NCBI GenBank assembly: GCA_040880485.1
Contig: JBBDIJ010000007.1
Location: 62,001-126,000 of the forward strand
Source of the DNA: JBBDIJ01 sp040880485
GTDB taxonomy: Bacteria > Bacteroidota > Rhodothermia > Balneolales > Balneolaceae
DNA: 64,000 nt
Direction of reading: 5' to 3'
In this document: in pieces, positions 60,756 to 64,000 of the stretch
How positions within the stretch are numbered: position 1 is the stretch's first letter
How the letters are laid out: each line of letters starts with the position of its first letter
The notes under the pieces: generated by a model
Databases searched by the model: none
Seen by the model: only the letters and a program-made list of their open reading frames with translations
Told to the model about the DNA's origin: nothing
Program-made: the position numbers and the translations under genes

Positions 60756-62696
60756 TCAGATATCCAGAACGGCATACTTGGCATTTCGCTCAATAAACTC
60801 TCGTCTGGGCTCAACCTGATCGCCCATCAGAGTAGAGAACATCTTGTCTGCAGCAGCAGCATTCTCGATGGTTACCTGTTGAAGAGTTCGGGTCTCCGGA
60901 TCCATGGTCGTTTCCCAGAGCTGTCCCGGATTCATCTCGCCGAGGCCCTTGTATCTGGAGACGTCATACTTCTTCTTCGCCTTCTTAAGCTGTTTGATAA
61001 TCTTGTCGCGGGTTTCATCATCCCATGCGTAGTCTATTTGACCACGTGTTGAAGTGACCCGGTACAGGGGTGGAGTAGCAATGAAGACGTGCCCCAACTC
61101 AATGAGCGGCTGCATATATCTGTAAAAAAAGGTAAGTAGCAGCGTACGGATATGGGAACCGTCCACATCGGCATCGGTCATCACGATGATCTTGTGGTAG
61201 CGAAGTTTCTCCAGATCAAAGTCCTGATCGCCGTGCCCGATACCGGCACCAAGTGCGGTAATCATCGCCTGTATCTCCTTGTTCTCCAGTATCTTGTTGA
61301 TTTTTGCCTTCTCTACGTTCAGAATCTTTCCCCGAAGCGGTAAAATAGCCTGAAAACTACGGTTTCGGCCCATTTTGGCTGATCCACCGGCCGAATCACC
61401 CTCCACCAGATAGATTTCGCAATGTTCGGGATCCTTGATGGAGCAGTCGGCGAGTTTTCCTGGGAGTCCGCCACTACTCATGACATTCTTTCTCTGTATC
61501 AACTGACGAGCCTTGCGGGCAGCCTCTCGTGCTTCTGCAGCCAGAACGACCTTTTCGAGAATCTTCTTTGCCGTTTTCGGATTCTGTTCGAGATACTCGT
61601 TCAGTTTTTCATAGACAACGGTTTCTACTGTACCCTGGACCTCCGAATTTCCGAGCTTGGTCTTGGTTTGTCCCTCAAATTGAGGCTCCTGAACCTTGAT
61701 ACTTAATACAGCTGTGAGCCCTTCGCGAAAATCTTCGCCACTGATGGCCACCTTGCTGTTCGCTTTAATGATCTTGTTTCGCTCGGCATACCCCTTCAGA
61801 GAACGAGTTAAAGCCCGACGAAATCCGGAAATGTGGGTCCCACCTTCACGAGTGTTAATGTTGTTCACATAGGAGAACACATTTTCTGTATAGGAGCTGT
61901 TGTACTGGAGTGCCAGTTCAACAGGTACATTGTCCACTTCGCCCTCTATATAAATAGGGGTCTCCATCATCGGGTCACGGCTCTCGTCCAGAAAATTGAC
62001 AAAATCCTGAACACCGCCAGGGTAGTGGTAGGTAGCTTTGGCAAGCTCCTGATCCTCTTCCCGTTCATCGACTATGTCTATGGAGATGCTGGGGTTCAGA
62101 AATGCGAGCTCCCGCATACGGTCGGCAATGATGTCGAACTTGAACTCTGTAGACTGGGTAAAGATCTCATGATCGGGTTTAAACCGAATAATGGTCCCGG
62201 TTTTATCGGTCTTACCCCTCGTTTCCAGGGGTGTTACCGTCTTACCCCTCACAAATCCCATTACATAGATATTCCCGTCACGGTGAATCTCGGCCTGAAA
62301 TTCGGAAGCGAGAGCGTTCACACAACTTACACCCACGCCGTGCAGGCCGCCGGAGACTTTGTAGGAATCTTTGTCAAACTTTCCACCGGCGTGAAGTTTG
62401 GTGAGAACCACTTCGACAGCAGGCAGTTTCAGTTTGGGATGTTCATCAACCGGGATGCCCCGGCCGTTATCGAGTACGGTAAGGGAACCATCCTCATGAA
62501 TCGTAATAAGTATGTAGTCGCAGTGGCCGGCAAGCGCTTCGTCAATAGAGTTGTCCACCACTTCATTAATCAGGTGGTGAAGGCCGCGCTGACCAGTGTC
62601 TCCAATATACATGGAGGGTCTTTTTCTGACCGCCTCCAATCCCTCAAGAACCTGAATATTGGACGCTTTGTAGTCAGAGCCTTTTTTGCTTGCCAT
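60756..62696 (-). CDS. gyrB: DNA gyrase subunit B
   Basis: The 646-residue GHKL ATPase has LEAVRKRPSMYIGDTGQRGLHH, EVVDNSIDEALAGHC, GRGIPVD, GGLHGVGVSCVNALS-type loop and YLVEGDSAGGSAKMGR. The TOPRIM block with PLRGKILNVEKA and the ending RREFIERNAKYAVLDI are also present. The length is that of Bacillus-type GyrB, lacking the proteobacterial insert. It heads the gyrB-gyrA pair, transcribed away from the rpmB cluster. Confidence 0.97.
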   Translation of the reverse strand: MASKKGSDYKASNIQVLEGLEAVRKRPSMYIGDTGQRGLHHLINEVVDNSIDEALAGHCDYILITIHEDGSLTVLDNGRGIPVDEHPKLKLPAVEVVLTKLHAGGKFDKDSYKVSGGLHGVGVSCVNALASEFQAEIHRDGNIYVMGFVRGKTVTPLETRGKTDKTGTIIRFKPDHEIFTQSTEFKFDIIADRMRELAFLNPSISIDIVDEREEDQELAKATYHYPGGVQDFVNFLDESRDPMMETPIYIEGEVDNVPVELALQYNSSYTENVFSYVNNINTREGGTHISGFRRALTRSLKGYAERNKIIKANSKVAISGEDFREGLTAVLSIKVQEPQFEGQTKTKLGNSEVQGTVETVVYEKLNEYLEQNPKTAKKILEKVVLAAEAREAARKARQLIQRKNVMSSGGLPGKLADCSIKDPEHCEIYLVEGDSAGGSAKMGRNRSFQAILPLRGKILNVEKAKINKILENKEIQAMITALGAGIGHGDQDFDLEKLRYHKIIVMTDADVDGSHIRTLLLTFFYRYMQPLIELGHVFIATPPLYRVTSTRGQIDYAWDDETRDKIIKQLKKAKKKYDVSRYKGLGEMNPGQLWETTMDPETRTLQQVTIENAAAADKMFSTLMGDQVEPRREFIERNAKYAVLDI

Positions 62697-63031
62697 GAAA
62701 CAGGGGTTGATTGCGATGGGTAATAGCCTTTTACAAGCCTGAAAATAGCGTTAATCGGTTCAATGTCAAAAGAAGGAATGGTTTTAATTGCTTGATTCGG
62801 AGATACGGCCTCAGGTGCAAAATAGGTGGTATATAGCAGATCCTGAAAAACAGGCTTTGCTCTGCCACTTCATCCGTCCCGGGCAGTGCCGGAACAGCTT
62901 TTTCATCGTGCCGCAAGTGGGGGGATGAACCGTCAGGAAAGCAGAGGTTTACCAATAAAAAAACAGAATTGATACTTATCCGTCATAGCGGTATTTTGCT
63001 ATTCTATTCAAAATAATGTTGAAGCAGAGTT
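62697..63031. other. intergenic region between gyrB and rpmB
   Basis: 335 bases between divergent genes. It should carry the gyrBA promoter (not identified with confidence) and the rpmB promoter listed separately. No small ORF or RNA with support was seen. Confidence 0.6.
62969..62997 (+). promoter_or_regulatory. candidate promoter of the rpmB-rpmG-DUF4295 operon
   Basis: TTGATA at 62969-62974, a 17-base spacer and TATTTT at 62992-62997, about 35 bases before the rpmB ATG. Confidence 0.5.
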
Positions 63032-63277
63032 ATGGCACGAATTGATGACATCACTGGAAAGAGGCCGCTGAACGGCTATCGATCCTCCAAGTCGAACAAC
63101 AAGACAAAACATCGTTTCCACCTGAACCTTCAGAAACGGAAATTTTACATTCCGGAAGAGGATCGCTGGGTAACCCTTAAAGTGTCGGCAAAAACGCTGC
63201 GCACGATCAACAGAAAGGGAATTCATGCGGTTCTGAAGGATGCCAGGAAAAAAGGAACCCTGATTAAAGAGGTATAG
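63032..63277 (+). CDS. rpmB: 50S ribosomal protein L28
   Basis: The 81-residue protein has GKRPLNGYRSSKSNNKTKHRFHLNLQKRKFYIPEED and SAKTLRTINRKGI, the L28 pattern. It is the first of three small ribosomal genes (L28, L33, DUF4295) with gaps of 7-9 bases. Confidence 0.97.
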   Translation: MARIDDITGKRPLNGYRSSKSNNKTKHRFHLNLQKRKFYIPEEDRWVTLKVSAKTLRTINRKGIHAVLKDARKKGTLIKEV

Positions 63278-63284
63278 CAGGACG

Positions 63285-63449
63285 ATGGCAAAAGGAAATC
63301 GTATACAGGTCATTCTGGAGTGCACCGAAAAGCCGGGCAGCTCACGTTACGTGACCACAAAGAATCGCCGGACCCATCCGGACAGAATGGAAGTAAGAAA
63401 GTACAATCCGGTGCTTCGGAAACACACGATGCACAAAGAAATTAAATAG
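63285..63449 (+). CDS. rpmG: 50S ribosomal protein L33
   Basis: The 54-residue protein has the L33 pattern: MAKGNRIQVILECTEK, SRYVTTKNRRTHPDRMEVRK and YNPVLRKHTMHKEIK. The zinc Cys pairs of other L33 forms are missing (only one Cys remains), so this is the zinc-free form. It starts 7 bases after rpmB. Confidence 0.95.
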   Translation: MAKGNRIQVILECTEKPGSSRYVTTKNRRTHPDRMEVRKYNPVLRKHTMHKEIK

Positions 63450-63458
63450 GTGTGAGCT

Positions 63459-63629
63459 ATGGCCAAGCAGCAGGCGTTTGGAGAACATGCACAAAAATTG
63501 AAAGCGACCCATCGCAAGATGGCAAAAGTGATCATCACCTCGAAGAATGCGAGAGGACAATTTGCTTACAAAGAGGCAATGGTTGATCAGGATACAGTGA
63601 CCGATTTTATCAAGCAGTACAAGAGCTGA
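63459..63629 (+). CDS. DUF4295-like small ribosomal-associated protein
   Basis: The 56-residue basic protein starts MAKQQAFGEHAQKLKATHRK and continues MAKVIITSKNARGQFAYKEA, ending in a short acidic helix (VTDFIKQYKS). Position after rpmG and pattern match DUF4295, a Bacteroidota-specific family. I recall it being described as a ribosomal protein (bL38) in Flavobacterium, not checked here. It supports placement in the Bacteroidota-related group. A terminator follows. Confidence 0.75.
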   Translation: MAKQQAFGEHAQKLKATHRKMAKVIITSKNARGQFAYKEAMVDQDTVTDFIKQYKS

Positions 63630-63654
63630 TCCTGCCAGGGGTGCTCAATAATTT

Positions 63655-63697
63655 TTAAAAAAGGTTGCACCCGCAGATGGGTGGAACCTTTTTTTTT
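63655..63697 (+). terminator. rho-independent terminator of the L28-L33-DUF4295 operon
   Basis: AAAAAAGGTT-G-CACCC pairs with GGGTG-G-AACCTTTTTT (one internal mismatch) around a 6-base loop, ending in a run of T (63689-63697). It lies about 26 bases after the DUF4295-like stop. Confidence 0.88.
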
Positions 63698-63749
63698 GCC
63701 CGGACGACGAGTGGGTACAACCCGCAATGGAATAGATAAAGGTGTAGCA

Positions 63750-64000
63750 ATGAGTATAAAAGAGCAAATTCTGAATGACCTTAAAAGTGCGATGAAAGCA
63801 CGTGAAAGCGAGAAACTGCGTGTGCTTCGCTCCATCAAATCGGCACTGCTCGAGAAAGAGATCAGCGAGAGGAAGGGCGGTGAGGCCGAGCTGAGTGAAG
63901 AGCAGACCATACAGGTGCTGATGAAAGCTGCCAAACAGCGGAAGGAGTCGATTAGCCAGTTTACTGATGGTGGCCGGGAAGACCTGGCAGAGAATGAGGA
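63750..64000 (+). CDS. yqeY: GatB/YqeY-domain protein, N-terminal part
   Basis: The first 83 residues are present before the window ends. Seen: EQILNDLKSAMKARESEKLR, VLRSIKSALLEKEIS, QTIQVLMKAAKQRKESISQF and FTDGGREDLAENE, the YqeY pattern. The family is related to the tail of GatB and has been linked to tRNA-dependent amidation, but the role is not firmly known. Confidence 0.92.
   Translation, partial: MSIKEQILNDLKSAMKARESEKLRVLRSIKSALLEKEISERKGGEAELSEEQTIQVLMKAAKQRKESISQFTDGGREDLAENE

Noticed and set aside
1..64000. CRISPR arrays, insertion sequences, prophage genes, toxin-antitoxin pairs
   Set aside because: I looked for regular short repeats, transposase or integrase motifs and small paired genes and saw none that could be supported.

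Overview
The window reads as chromosomal DNA from a free-living Gram-negative bacterium of the Bacteroidota/Balneolota/Rhodothermota group. Evidence for this: a C-terminal type IX secretion (T9SS) sorting domain, a small DUF4295-like ribosomal protein beside L33, a strongly extended S16, a DUF2911 lipoprotein, lolA next to ftsK, and several outer-membrane beta-barrels. The genus-level guess (Balneola-like) is inference. Coding density is high. One tRNA was found, and no insertion sequence, phage or CRISPR array was recognised.

Layout. (1) 0-9 kb: the tail of an FtsX-type permease, a membrane-anchored MurF-like ligase, an NDP-sugar pyrophosphorylase, CCA-adding enzyme, ispE, glycogen phosphorylase and an MscS channel. 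(2) 9-18.9 kb: a tightly packed or overlapping minus-strand run, comB-ftsK-lolA-flippase-OMP-HU-HU/TM/SPOR-exbB-exbD-tonB. It looks like one cell-envelope/chromosome operon, and its SPOR protein carries a cytoplasmic HU-type DNA-binding domain. (3) 19-27 kb: gcvT, mrp, fused chorismate mutase/prephenate dehydrogenase, an ECF-like sigma factor, ruvB, metK and a PLP decarboxylase. (4) 27-38 kb: accessory surface and stress genes. These are two tandem secreted HExxH proteins with hexapeptide repeats (one with an intact T9SS tail, one with a decayed tail), a bacterial eRF1-like protein, an atypical Nramp, a peptidase/propeller/barrel protein and a DUF2911 lipoprotein. (5) 38.9-39.4 kb: a non-coding stretch dense in DnaA-box-like 9-mers, proposed here as oriC. 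(6) 39.4-50 kb: housekeeping genes, dtd, adk-rplS-trmD-rimM-rpsP-ffh, fabI, ruvC-ruvA and manC. (7) 50-54.6 kb: glutathione peroxidase, tRNA-Asp, an AT-richer CASTOR/POLLUX-like channel and a secreted metalloprotease-like protein. (8) 54.6-64 kb: mnmG-rsmG with two parS-like palindromes inside rsmG, a WYL regulator, gyrA/gyrB, rpmB-rpmG-DUF4295 and the start of yqeY.

Taken together, mnmG/rsmG, gyrBA, parS-like palindromes and a DnaA-box cluster within about 20 kb suggest that the window spans the replication-origin region, although dnaA itself is not here. The most novel-looking elements are the HU-TM-SPOR protein encoded with FtsK, and the tandem metallopeptidase-like/LbH surface proteins at different stages of decay. 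All identifications come from reading the sequence; no search or computation was run.
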